Shown here piece after piece: positions 1 through 11,900 of a stretch of 64,000 nucleotides of DNA. The stretch is taken from NCBI RefSeq assembly GCF_036588685.1, contig NC_086377.1:66831233-66895232 (forward strand), in the 5' to 3' direction. Each line of letters opens with the position of its first letter. Within the stretch, counting starts at the first letter, position 1. This stretch comes from Mytilus trossulus (taxonomy: Eukaryota; Mollusca; Bivalvia; Mytilida; Mytilidae). The notes under the pieces were generated by a model. That model was not told where the DNA came from. It saw nothing but the letters and a program-made list of their open reading frames with translations, and did no database searches. The position numbers were made by a program, and so were the translations under genes.

Positions 1-613
1 AATAAGTAGTATAAGAAAGGCAGATTAAAAGATGTTTCTTGTCTTTACTTTATAAAATTTACCAAATGATTTGAATTTTATTGTGTTTTTGGTCCATTTA
101 GATTTATTTGATCGAGATTCATAGATGATTTATTTTGCATCCTTAACACTCATCCGGCATTCAACATAATTAGCCAGGCGTCTTTGGTGATATTGTTTAC
201 GACAGATCCAAAAACGGATAGAGTCGTTCAAAGATATACATGTTTTTAACTGACCAATATATATACTTTGAGTAGAGTAAAAAGACTAAAACATCTAAAG
301 AAATATTAAAATGTTATAAGAATTAGAAAAAAAAATATCACTGTTTATGATCCTATAAAAGTTAACTTTTATATTTCGCATTAATAAGCATGGATTGGAA
401 AATTTTGCTCGCCAACTGTTTAACAATTAAAACCAAATTAAAAGGTTGATTAACTTTTGTTATGTAGGAGATGAAATCAGCGGAATATTAACATTTAAAG
501 ATATGACTCAATTGCTTTTTAACATTGGTCGGTCATTAGATATCAGTAAAAGCATTCGTTGATACAAGTTAAATACTCTTTAAATAATCAATAACGAATT
601 TGTGTGATCTCCT

Positions 614-720
614 AATTTGACTGAAAAACATTTATACTAGCTGTATGACTCCGGTAAAGTAACCCTTTTATATCTATCTACACTCCATGCCTCCTGCGCC
701 ATGACATTCTACATAGATTG
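614..720 (+). pseudogene. Decayed copy of the 5' part of the small gene at 850
   Basis: The stretch from 614 matches the leader and start region at 819-900 closely. Both have AATTTGACxGAAAAACA, then an ATG (645 here, 850 there) followed by ACT, GGTAAAGT and TTTTA. Further on, GCGCCATG and ATTCTACATAG also recur in the same order. Here the frame hits TAA six codons after the ATG, so it cannot make the same protein. It is read as a partial local duplication, about 205 bp from the intact copy. Confidence 0.6.
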
Positions 721-849
721 TGTCATAGTTTCTGAAGATGCCATGCCGTTCTCTTAAGATTCTATTTTATTTCCACACGATAGGTATATCGTTCCCTCAA
801 GATACTATGTTGTTCCCCAATTTGACAGAAAAACAATCATACTAAACGT

Positions 850-1692
850 ATGACTAAGGTAAAGTTACCATTTTACATCTGTATTCTTATAATCTTCATA
901 ATCTTAATAGTTTTGCATTTATCTTCAATTTTAGACCCCTGTCCACAATTCGTACCACCAGCGCCATGGTTCTGTACTGGTGAGGTTAAGGTATTCTACA
1001 TAGGAAAAGTGAAATGTTATGGACCTCCTGAAATCATTCCATGCAATGGTAACTCAATGATAATTGCTGACAAACATTTTACAGCCGACGACACTGTTAT
1101 GAATTTGATTCTAAGCAGTATGCAAGGGTAACATACTGTATTCTACATGTACTAGAAAAACTTCATCAGAAATGCATATTTCTTGAAAACAATTTGATTT
1201 TGAATTTTCCTCGCACAGTATTTTAATGATTTTACTTTTTGATGAGGTATTGTCATGCAGAAAAATATAATTGTGTAATTGTATACTCCATCTTTGTTTA
1301 TGACAGAGAAACAGATACTACACAAGACACGTATAAGGTTGTGTAGGGCTACTACTCACCTTCAAATTCAAAGGCTGATATTTCATTGACTCATGTAAAA
1401 CTTACCAAACATACGTATTCCGATTTAAGTTTTATGTCAAAATAATCCAAAACAAAATATACCTGTGAAAGATAATGTTAGTGTGTATTTGGTTGGACAG
1501 TAATATTTTAACATGCAAAATGTTGGGTAGGGTATCAGCATGACCTTTCGATGAAACCATAACAAATTGAGAAAAAAATAGCGAACATGTATGAATAGAA
1601 AGACAACATAATATTGTACACCTAAAATATAATCTTTTATTCGTTTTTTTTAATATTCCAGGTACTACGCCCTAACCAACTCAGCTTGTTAG
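850..1692 (+). CDS. Small two-exon cysteine-containing membrane or secreted protein, function unknown
   Basis: Exon 1 is 850-1127 (donor GG|GTAACA) and exon 2 is 1662-1692 (acceptor TATTCCAG, stop TAG). Joined in phase 2 they give 102 residues. Without splicing the frame ends at TAA 1129, so a 93-residue form is the alternative. Residues 7-27 are strongly hydrophobic and could be a signal anchor or signal peptide. Five cysteines follow at about 31, 42, 56, 65 and the last residue, with a proline-rich stretch between the first two. An AATAAA lies 87 bases after the stop. The pattern is not WAP, and I do not recognise the family. Support is splice-site quality, the poly(A) signal and the upstream duplicate; there is no homology. 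Confidence 0.5.
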
Positions 1693-1778
1693 TTATACAG
1701 AGGTTATAATCTAGTTTTGCGTGAAGTTCAACAGGATTAGCGCGAAACATTGTGTTATAATGTAATTATAGATTGTAC

Positions 1779-1784
1779 AATAAA
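1779..1784 (+). terminator. Poly(A) signal of the small gene
   Basis: AATAAA lies 87 bases after the TAG at 1690-1692 and is followed by a T-rich stretch. Confidence 0.55.
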
Positions 1785-1799
1785 GTATAATTTCTTGTA

Positions 1800-4700
1800 C
1801 TTTTGCTCCATATATCAGTGAATTCAGTTGAAGAAAGGTAAATTTACTATATTTTGCAAATTTTATAATTTAGGGTACATAAATTACAAATGTATGTCTT
1901 GTGCTTACTGACAAAAACACCTACATATAACTAAAAGAGATGTCTTCGTATTACTCTGTGTACACTTATTATTTTGTTTATTTTGTGTTAAAGAGGTGAT
2001 ACAATGTAATAGCATTTATATTAAACATTTATACCTATTATACCTTATTATGTTTTTTTCTCTATGAAAAATAATGAAATAGTTGTGCTACTTCATTCCA
2101 AAGACTAGTTGCCAGTCAATAGTTTCAAAGACTATTATCCCGGTTAATAGTTTTATAATCACCTTTCCCGTACTTATTCATGCTTATTTTTCATTGGACA
2201 ATAATGATGTCATTGACTATTCTGCTTGGATTTCTGTGCTCGGCAACGTCAAACTCTAATATCGAAAACGATTTAATATGTGTGTGTCCATAGGAATATC
2301 ACTTACACGAAGCAATTATAAAATAAAAGAAAGTATTCGCGCACATTTTTTAAAGTTCTAAAATATAGTACCGTATTAATAGTGTAGGTTTGGTTATTGT
2401 ATGCCATAACCATATTTGCGTTTGGTATACTTTAGCTAGAATTAATTATATGCACGAAAGTTTAACACAAGTATTTCTAGTCTTGATTGCAATTAATGAA
2501 CTATTTACAAATAAAATCCATATAGAACAATCTAGAACATTCCTAGTGATGTTTTGCGATCATATCATTTGTTCTTTTTATTTCAAAACTATTGTTATTA
2601 AATAGATCTTGTCTTAAATCAATTAACCGGTTTGACAAGACAACTGTCCTTTTGTTGATTTTTATGTATAATACATGCTAGGTTCACACTTTTCAAAGGA
2701 CATTATGCTAAAATTTACCAAACTATGGAATGTTTGTTTTAGTATTTCTATTTCATATTTCAATAAAAACTTGGGTTTTGTCAAGAACGAAAAAGAATAA
2801 TCGGTACATTAAATACGGTATATCGACGCAGTGCAGGAAGGTTAGCAGAATTTGAATTTTAACAATGATGGATTCTGGAACCTTGTTTAAAGTTTTAACT
2901 ACAAAAATACAGTTTCAATCGAACACATTCTAAATTGCAGCTTTCCTGTTTCTCCGTCCAAATGCTAATGAAACCTTACGCAAGAAAATAAATTATGAAT
3001 CTACCAATAAATGTGCATTTAATATAACACAAAACTATCCCATGATACACAAAGAATTTTGATTTTGACTTATTGTGCGTTTGACGGTCCCGGGATTTGA
3101 TGAACCAGCATAAAAATCTTTCAAAATAAAATGTGATGCCTTATCAACATTTAATACAATACATACAAGAAGTATTTGTAACAGGATGCTGTTTCGAAGT
3201 CTCCCAAACAAACTCCTATAATTAGCCATTCCCATGGTCGCATATTTTATCACATTTTTTTATTATCCCATTCAAGAATATATAAGGATTAGAGTTTGGT
3301 GTCCTAATGGTTACAAGTTTTCAAACAGGCGGGTGTAGGGTGAAAGACTTCCCCTATATTTGGTTTGATTTGTTTTATCGTCCCATACAAGATTATATAT
3401 GGTTTAGGGGTCGGGATCTCGACCGTTTACAAATTTTTAATCAGAAGAGGATGGGGTTGAATCCAAGGGACTTCCCTTTTATTTCACATGTTTCATTTGA
3501 TTTGTGTTATTGTCCAATGCAAGAATATTTATGGTTAAGGGGTGGAATCTCGATCGTTTAAACGTTCTTCAACAAGAGGGGTTGAAGTAACCCCCAGGGA
3601 CTTCCCTTGTATTGTCTCATACAAGAATATATATGGTTTAGGGATTGTGATCTAGACTGTTTACAAGATAATAGCACATTCTTAATTGGAAGGGAGTGGG
3701 TTACTCTCAGTGAGTCAACCTATATTTCATTTGATTATTTTTATTGTCCTGTGATCATTTCTGAAGACTGTGTGTGTTTATCACTTACAATTTCAAGTTA
3801 AAGTCATTTGATGTTTTTAAAATAAAATCCCATAGTTAACCCCTCCCCTCTTTATGCCCCTTAAAATACCCCTTAACAGACTCCAATGCACAAACAAAAG
3901 ATTGATGGCTCCCCTAGACATGTTAGTCTAACAGATTATAAAATCCTTAGTAAATCTGACAAGCCATTTAGGAGAACCGTTGCGGACAAGTTTATCTTTA
4001 AATTAGCGAAAGAGGAAGAAGAGGAAGAAGGAGAATAATAAAAATAATAAGAACTGACCAAAAACAATAAGTCTCCAAACTTAAATATTAAACTACAGAA
4101 ATAAAGCAGGTGCCTGTTCCTGTTACAGAATATTAAATTTAAGCGATATTATCTTATTTGACCAACTTAATTACCTCTCTCTTTGTTTTCAGGTTGCATG
4201 ACATTTAAATTAAAACATTTTTTTTCTGAAGTTCTTATAAATATATCATTTGTAAACAGGATACAACTGACAATGAGAACGTGCATGTCACTGGGACTTA
4301 ATAACAAAGTAAATAAGAAACATATGGTGTTCATTTATATCAATGTTTAGATCCGAAGCGTTTTGTGTACTCATGGCATCATTTGTTATGTGCAGGTTAT
4401 AACAAATAAAGTACTCTAACAAATTAAGACGGTGTTTAATCGTTAGATACTGTATCAGTTGTTTTGTTTTAAATCTGCTCAATGGTATGAAATGTAACTT
4501 TCATTTGAAACTATAAAAACGTCGTTATGAAACATGCGAAATGAAAACGTAATTGTGCATTACTGACAAATATAACTCTCGGTGGGATTATGAAATAATA
4601 TTATAATGCATCGCAAATTTAAGTTTTGGTAGATGATAGTTCGAAAGAAAAATTGCCATGTTCATGTTTTTGTTGCTTACTACTCAGCTAATATATGTAT

Positions 4701-5690
4701 TAATAATGAATTAAGCCCATGTCATTTAATTTTCATAATTTGTTGTAATAGAGAAATAGGAATAATGTATGAGCGCCAGTGAGACAACTTTCCATCCAAG
4801 TCATAAGCTGTAAAAGTAAAACAATTATAGTTCAAAGTACGGCCTTAAATACGGTGCCGTAGTTCACAACGAACCACAATCTGTAAAGGGCTATACAATA
4901 GGATAGATATCATACAGCTAATTATACAGACACATACGTGCATCAGGAGAACTTAAATATTTAATCATTTCATTTGACGAACCCGATGTATCCTGGTTGT
5001 TTTCAGATAACCCAACAAACAAAAACAAAAATTTCATCATTTAATCTAACTGTCATAATAGTTTTCGTTCACAATGTGTAGGTTCTTGTTTACAATTATC
5101 TCAGGTTAATGGACTATTTCACAACAATATCATCCTATGCAATGCGTTAACAGGGTAAAATAGGGACAACAGATACCAGAGGCCCGGGGACAGTCAAACT
5201 AATAAGTTGAAAATAAACTGACAACTTTATGGCAAACAACATGTGAACCTATCTGTTGAAATAAATCGTCAGTACATAATATCAATATCTATCAGGAGTG
5301 TGTTTTGATAAACAAGTGATTGTCTGTCGAGGTTTAGTTTTGTCATCATTTCCATGACCACTCCTGTATCTGTATATCAACATATGTGTACTTGCTGTGC
5401 AAACTGTTTCCTATAGCTTAAATTTTTCGGGGATGCCTGTTTGATTGACGTTTATCCAACATCTTTCTTAAACCTACAGTATTAGCTGCTCCAATTGAAT
5501 TACTTGAAAACGTCTGCTTGACAAATGATATATGTACTTGTTTGTTGTACGTGGTTTTATATGGTTTTCTTCTTCAAAATGCTTTTATTGTACCGGAATC
5601 TGGTTTTCTCGTTCGTTAAAAAAATATGTTGTTAATTGTTACAAGATTTAATTACGGAAAGGTTTAGCTGTAAAATTTACGGATTGTTTT
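1800..5690. other. Intergenic, no gene recognised
   Basis: This is AT-rich sequence without a convincing exon. It holds the degenerate tandem repeat at 3258-3760 and weak matches to dispersed mussel-type repeats at about 4745-4910 (GTGAGACAACTTTCC, TACGGCC) and about 5160-5235 (AGATACCAGAGG, GACAGTCAAACT). Short open frames here have no splice or homology support. Confidence 0.5.
3258..3760. repeat. Degenerate tandem repeat, about 105-128 bp period
   Basis: The phrase CCCATACAAGAATATATATGGTTTAG recurs with changes at about 3266, 3382, 3510 and 3616. Each copy is followed by a GGGATCTCGACCGTTTA-like segment, and GGGACTTCCC also recurs. There are about four diverged copies. The open frames across it are a by-product. 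Confidence 0.6.
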
Positions 5691-5696
5691 CTCTTA

Positions 5697-5797
5697 TGTC
5701 ACATGCTGTAGTAGGTCATTAATCAGGTTAATATGATTAACTACGCCATTCAAGTGTGATGCGCATTACGGAATAATGACAATTCTGTTATATAAAT
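5697..5797 (+). promoter_or_regulatory. Gene A core promoter with conserved upstream block
   Basis: TATATAAAT at 5789-5797 sits 86 bases before the ATG. The upstream stretch shares AATCAGGTTAATATGATT, ATTCAAGTGT, ATGCGCATTA and GTTATATAAAT with the region before gene B. Conservation between paralogues and the same TATA-to-ATG distance in all four genes support a promoter; transcription start is not shown. Confidence 0.55.
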
Positions 5798-5874
5798 ATT
5801 TTCACACTGAAAACGTTTTTATTTCTTCTAGCTATAATTTTAAGACATTGTTTACATATCATACATCCGCAACG

Positions 5875-5922
5875 ATGATGTGGTCAGCTATGATTTTGAT
5901 ACTTTGTGTAATTCATTCACAT
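5875..5922 (+). CDS. Gene A exon 1: signal peptide
   Basis: Sixteen codons from ATG to CAT, then donor GTAAGT. The encoded MMWSAMILILCVIHSH is a short hydrophobic leader, nearly the same as in genes B and C. A second ATG directly follows the first. Confidence 0.8.
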
Positions 5923-8900
5923 GTAAGTTATCTAAATACTTATATCTGTTTGTAAACGTAATGTTCTTCCTTTTATTACTGCACTGATGAAATTAACGTA
6001 TTCCTGTATTTTTAGATCAGTACTTTGTTATACTATGAATTAAAGGCATGTACCAAAATAGATGTACGTATCAATTTAAAAAATGGGATTCTTTTATGAA
6101 AATAATTTACAATCATATATTTGTGCGTTCTTTTTCTTTCGTTTGTAGAGAATACAGATCATATTTGGTTGTAAAATCCATGCTTTTGCTCAATATTGGG
6201 CACATGCAGAGCAGAATTTGCTTACCTTACAGGATCACCTGAAATCACCCCTAGATTTTGGTGGGGTTCGTGTTGCGCAATCTTTAGTTTTCTATCTTGT
6301 TTCTTGTTAACTATTATTTTTCTGTTTGTCTTTTTCAAATTTAGCCATGATGTTGTCAGTTTATTTTCGATTTATAAGTTTGACTGTTCCTCTGATATCT
6401 TTTATTCCTCTTTTTTTAACTCTGTATTTTTCGTTAACTAGTCAGCGATACATTTACTTCCCGTTCTCCTTAGAATTGATGACTTGCCATTTTATTTGAT
6501 TAACCTATATGTTAATATTGATACAGTTCTGAACAAATTCATCAATTTCAGCAATTAAGGTATGTTCTTAAAGTAACTACTTTGTTTTTATTTTGTTGGA
6601 ATGAACCTTTCGGTATGGTTCTTATGCACTACTCGTTACCATTGTTTAAACAAACGTACGGTTATACTGAATACATAAAGAATAGAATATATGTTTTGTT
6701 AACTGGGAAAAAACAATGACATCTTCGTGGTACAAACATATTTCAAATAGTGTGTTGGGATGAACATTTTGTGTATACCTAACTAAGCCTCTAACCTGCA
6801 TGACAGCAGTATTCTTTATGTTTTAATACAGTAATATTGTCTTTTTTTATACAGTAAGTAACTGATTCACCATATTTTAATTCAGTAATCTTGTCTTTAT
6901 TTATACAGTCAGCAATCAATCCATCATGTTTTAATACTGTAATCTTGTCTTTTTTATACAGTCAACAACCAATCCACCATGTCCGAGAATAAAACAGACA
7001 GGGAAATGCCTTGGTTTGCCGAAAACAGATCAATGTCAGACAGATAGCGAATGTGGACACGGTAATTTTATTTATAAAGTTTGAAACCTTAAAGATGTAT
7101 GTGACGCAAAGCCACAATTACTAACCGTGAAACCAACTCAACGTTATTATTACTTAGTGTCCAACTATAATAAATATTTGTTCATGTTTAATGCAGTATT
7201 CTTATCTTGATTTAACACAGTTAGAAATCGATAAATATAAACTGGTTAGATGTTTAAGTATTTTAAGTTAATCTAGAAGGTGAAACTGAGTAATGGTCAG
7301 GATTCTTACTCATATTTGATATCCAAACTAATTTCTATTAATTTGTAAGCCTTGCTTGACTATAACTTATATACCATTTGACAAAAAGTGTGTGGTTGGA
7401 CAGCTATCAGCTCCATTAAATTATAATGAATAAGAATTAGTACATTCAGTATTTGAACAAGACATAGGTGTTTCCATTTTCTTTGATAATATTGTTTCTT
7501 ACTGGTGTTTTGTTCTAGATTCGATGTGCTGCCCAAAAGAATGTGGCAAAGAATGTGTGAGTAATGTAATTTAAGGTAACAAAGAGTAAGAGTAAGTGTC
7601 TCATACAACTATTTGTCTGTTTGTCTTCCTCGTTTTAGGCTTGGAGTTTTCAGTTCATTTTTCGGCTTGAGTTTTGATGTACCTTTGTGCATATCTTCAA
7701 AAAAATTTTAAAAATCGTAAAGATAGACAGGGTTAAAATACCCTGACGATAAATTTGTAAGTTTGCTTAAAAAATGCAACAAAGTTTCCCGTCGTTGAAT
7801 TAACAAGTGATAAAACTGTTTTATGTGAAGCATGTTTTGAGAACATGTCTAGTGTTGAAAGATATAGAATAAACTCGTGAACTCTCTAAAACGTTTGCTG
7901 TTCTACTATCTGTATAGAGTGGGCCATTTTATTTTACTTGTAATATATATCATACATGTGCTACTGCTTTAATGATCCCTATCCGTTATTATTCACTAAA
8001 TAAAATTGAGAATGTAAATGGGGAATGTATCAAAGAGACAACAACCCGACCATAGAAAAAACAACAGCGGAAGGTCATCAACAGGTCTTCAATGTAACGA
8101 GAAATTCCCGCACCCGGAGGTGTCCTTCAGCTGGCCCATAAACAAATATATACTAGTTCAGTGATAATGAACGGCATTCTAATTTCCAAATTGTACACAA
8201 GAAACCAAAATTAAAATAATACAAGACTAACAAAGACCAGAAGCTCCTGACTTGGGACAGGCGAAAAAATTCGGCGGGGTTTAACATGTTTGTGAGATCT
8301 CAACCCTCCCCCTATACCTCTAGTCAAAGTAGAAAAGTAAACGCATAAAAAAAACGTACATTTAGAATTCAATTCCAATATTTCTCGACAGTTGATTGTT
8401 ATAATTTGTCAAAGATATTTATAACTAGATATCTACATGTAACTTATTATAAAAAATACAATAATGTATTACAAATTAAGAGGGTTTGTATTTCTTTTGC
8501 TGTGTCTTCCAATTATTGTCATCCAATTCTAAACATGTTGATCATATACTTAGGAGCCATAGCTGCTTTTCAAATCGAGATAACTGTGGTTTATTTTGCT
8601 TTATGGATTGTAAAGAACAAAGATGAGTTGACAAAGCGCTTAAAGCGTTTCTTAATTCCAACTAATTTGTACTATTGAATAGATGTTTCTTTTTCAATTA
8701 TAATTTAAGACAGTAAAGCGCAAATGGGGATTATGTCCCACTTTTACGGACAAGCCAGCGAGTGTTTGTGCGCAAGTACGCCTTGGTTTTCAGTGTGGAG
8801 GAAATGATGCAGACTGCGCAGGTATGTAACTTGTTTTTTCAGTGATTACTAAATGGGAATGAACATAATGTATAAATAAGAAAATAAACAGCATGTTCAC

Positions 8901-11900
8901 AATTTGTGAAATAATAAAAGTAATTCAAATTTCAAATACAAAAACAAATCCATACGTTAACCACATAAGTATGGAACGCCAGCACTGTCTTATTATGCCC
9001 ATTTTTCATTATATGTTGTGCATTTACCTTTATATGATGTGCACTTGTCATCATATGATGTGCAAATGTCCTTATATGATGTGCAAACATACTTATATGA
9101 TGCGCATATATACTTATATAATGTGCAAATATACTTATGTGATGTGAAAATATACTATTATTATGTTGAAAGATCCTTATATGATGTGCAAATATACTTA
9201 TATTGTGTTGAAAGATCCTGATATGATGTGCAAATATACTTATATGATGTGCAAAGATCCTTATATGGTGTGTACATATCCTTATATGCACATATAAGTA
9301 TATTTGCACATCATATGAGTATATATGCACATCTTATAAGTATGTTTGCACATACTGTAATGATGTTTGCACATCATATAAGGATATTTTCACATCATAT
9401 AAAGGTGTTTGCACATCATATAAAGGTGTTTGCACATCATATAATGACAAGTGCACATCATATAAAGGTAAAAGCACAGCATATAAAGGTAAATCCACGT
9501 CATATAAAGGTAAATGCACATCATATAATGAAAATGGTCATAACAAGACAGTGTTGGCGTTCCATACATAAGCTTCAGTCTAACTTATGATCTTCAACCC
9601 ACTGCTGCATTACACGAGGACAGTGAAGAAAATTAATTTTAGATATATATATTTTGAAAATCATTGCATGTTCAATACCATGTGCCATTTAGTTTCAATA
9701 CAAATGACGAAGGTCGGTGTTTTTTTTCTGGACAGTCCGGCTTCCTCCACCAATAAAAACTTGCCGCCACGAAATAGCGAAAAAAAAATGGGACTTAAGA
9801 GAAGCATTAAAACACCAACAATAAACCAATATTTTACAATTGTAAATCATTTTCCAACAGGAACTAAGAAATGCTGTCCAAATATGTGTGGATCTCGACA
9901 GTGTAAAGAACCCGCAACGGCAAGTAGCTTAAAAAAAATCGATGTGATGTTTAACTTTTTGTGTTCAGGTAATATTTTCACATCGTGATATAGCTGGCAT
10001 AGGAGTTACAAAAGCAAAATAAAGAACAAAACATATAGCTTAACAAATAAGTACAAATAGAGAGTAGTGGGGTGTTAAATTATAATCAAAATATCAGACA
10101 ATAATGTGATAAAGTAGACCGGTATCATGACTTCATTAAAAAAAGAAGTAAGACCATCTCCAATATCAGGGCATATTATTGTTTGTTCACCAATGAAAGG
10201 GGTAGGTCCGGTAAAGGCCGTTTTTGTCCTCAAATTTAAGATTCACATGTCGAAAGATTGTGTACACTCTTTAAACACTTACAAGTGTCTATTTCAGTTG
10301 ATTCAGTTAGTTTATGTGAACAATTTTACTGATTTACGCATTAAAAACTCTCCGATTCAACCTTAAATATGAAAAATCTTTTAAATATGCCAAAAATGTA
10401 ATTTTTCAGATGGTTTTGGTCAAAAATGAAAGTGGTCGCATCCGTGTTCATCCTAAAACATTGTATGTTATGTAGTAGCATCAAATACAACCAACATTTC
10501 AATATTATGAATAAGTACAAATGCGGCCACTTTTATTTGAGACGGAAACCGTCTAAAATTTAACGGAAATGCTTAAATTATGAAGATTTCAGTAATTAAG
10601 CATGACTTAATGATGATACTTCCCGATATATGTGCATTGTATTGTTGAAAAAACAGCCAATATTAATGTAGCAGAATCATTCAATTTTCCAATAAATAAC
10701 AAAAAGTTAACATTTTAAAAGTTTTGTAAAACTTCTATATTTTGTGGCCAAAAAGGGGTCTTACTAGACCTACTCCTAACGTACCTCCTTTTAAGGAGCA
10801 TATGGGATACTGATCCCTATATGAATGCAAATTTGAAAGAAAAAAACTCATGATACCTACCTCCTTCCAGAAAAATTCTTTATGAATATTTTAAATCTAA
10901 TATATAGAACAGAATGTTGACGTTCTATACGAATCCTTTAGTGTTTGAGACGAGAAATGTTTGATATGATATAAGTCCTTCTTTACTGCAATATGTTTAA
11001 TATCTTGTACATGTTCCTAGAGAGCCTTGGTTTATGCAATAAATACATGTTTTTGCAAACAAAAATATTTCAACATGCATCTTTTGAAAATATTGATTTC
11101 ATAATGATTGCGAAACGACTGAGGGGCAAAGTAGATTTTTTTTTTGTTCTGTGCCATTTTGTCTCTTGAGGAGAGTTGTCTGATTGGCAATCATACCACA
11201 TCTTCTTTTTTTATGTTTCTTGTATTTTGAGTATCATAAAACCTAAAACATAATAATATGAATTTATTATTATGCGTTCAATAGATATTTTGTGTATTTT
11301 GTAATAATAGACATGATAGATATAAAATCACAACAGTACTTAATTCCGAAGAAATAATTTAAAACGGAAAGTTTATAAACAAATGGCAAAATCAAAGCTC
11401 AAACTCATAAAATGAATTTATAACAACTGTCATATTCCTGACTCTAAACATAATTTGTCTTAGGAAGAAATGATGGATTGAACATGTTGTTTTTCGCTAG
11501 CTAAACTTCTCACTTGTATGACGAAATTGATCAATCTACAGCAATACTAATCTTCAAATAAGCCAATTGACATTTTTCTTTTTGATTTTTCTAATCTTTA
11601 AAAAAATATATATATTTTAGAAACCTCGACCAGAGTGTTCATCTAGATTTTCTCAAACCAAGGCCGCAGCCTGTCACTTTCACGAATGTAGTCACGATAA
11701 GGAATGTACCAAAGGTGAGTACATTCAGATATTGAATACAAATTTGATATTGAGACATGAATTCCAAACAACAAACATTAGAGGATTAAGTATTTGATTG
11801 AAAATCTGATTCAAACTAATTCCAATGTGGTTTTGAGTTAATCATTTGTGAAAAGTAAAACCACAAAAATACTCAACTCAACGCAAAATTAAAAATGGAA

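Noticed and set aside
8406..8678. 90-codon open frame in gene A intron 3
   Set aside because: The counterpart introns of B and C keep some DNA similarity but not the frame.
8932..9590. Overlapping open frames on both strands across the gene A intron 4 repeat
   Set aside because: They follow the opposed 21-bp units of the foldback element and mirror each other between strands.
9587..9988. A 133-codon open frame containing KCCPNMCGSRQC as a separate gene
   Set aside because: Only the 59-nt exon 5 of gene A is supported; the rest is intron and SINE read through by chance.
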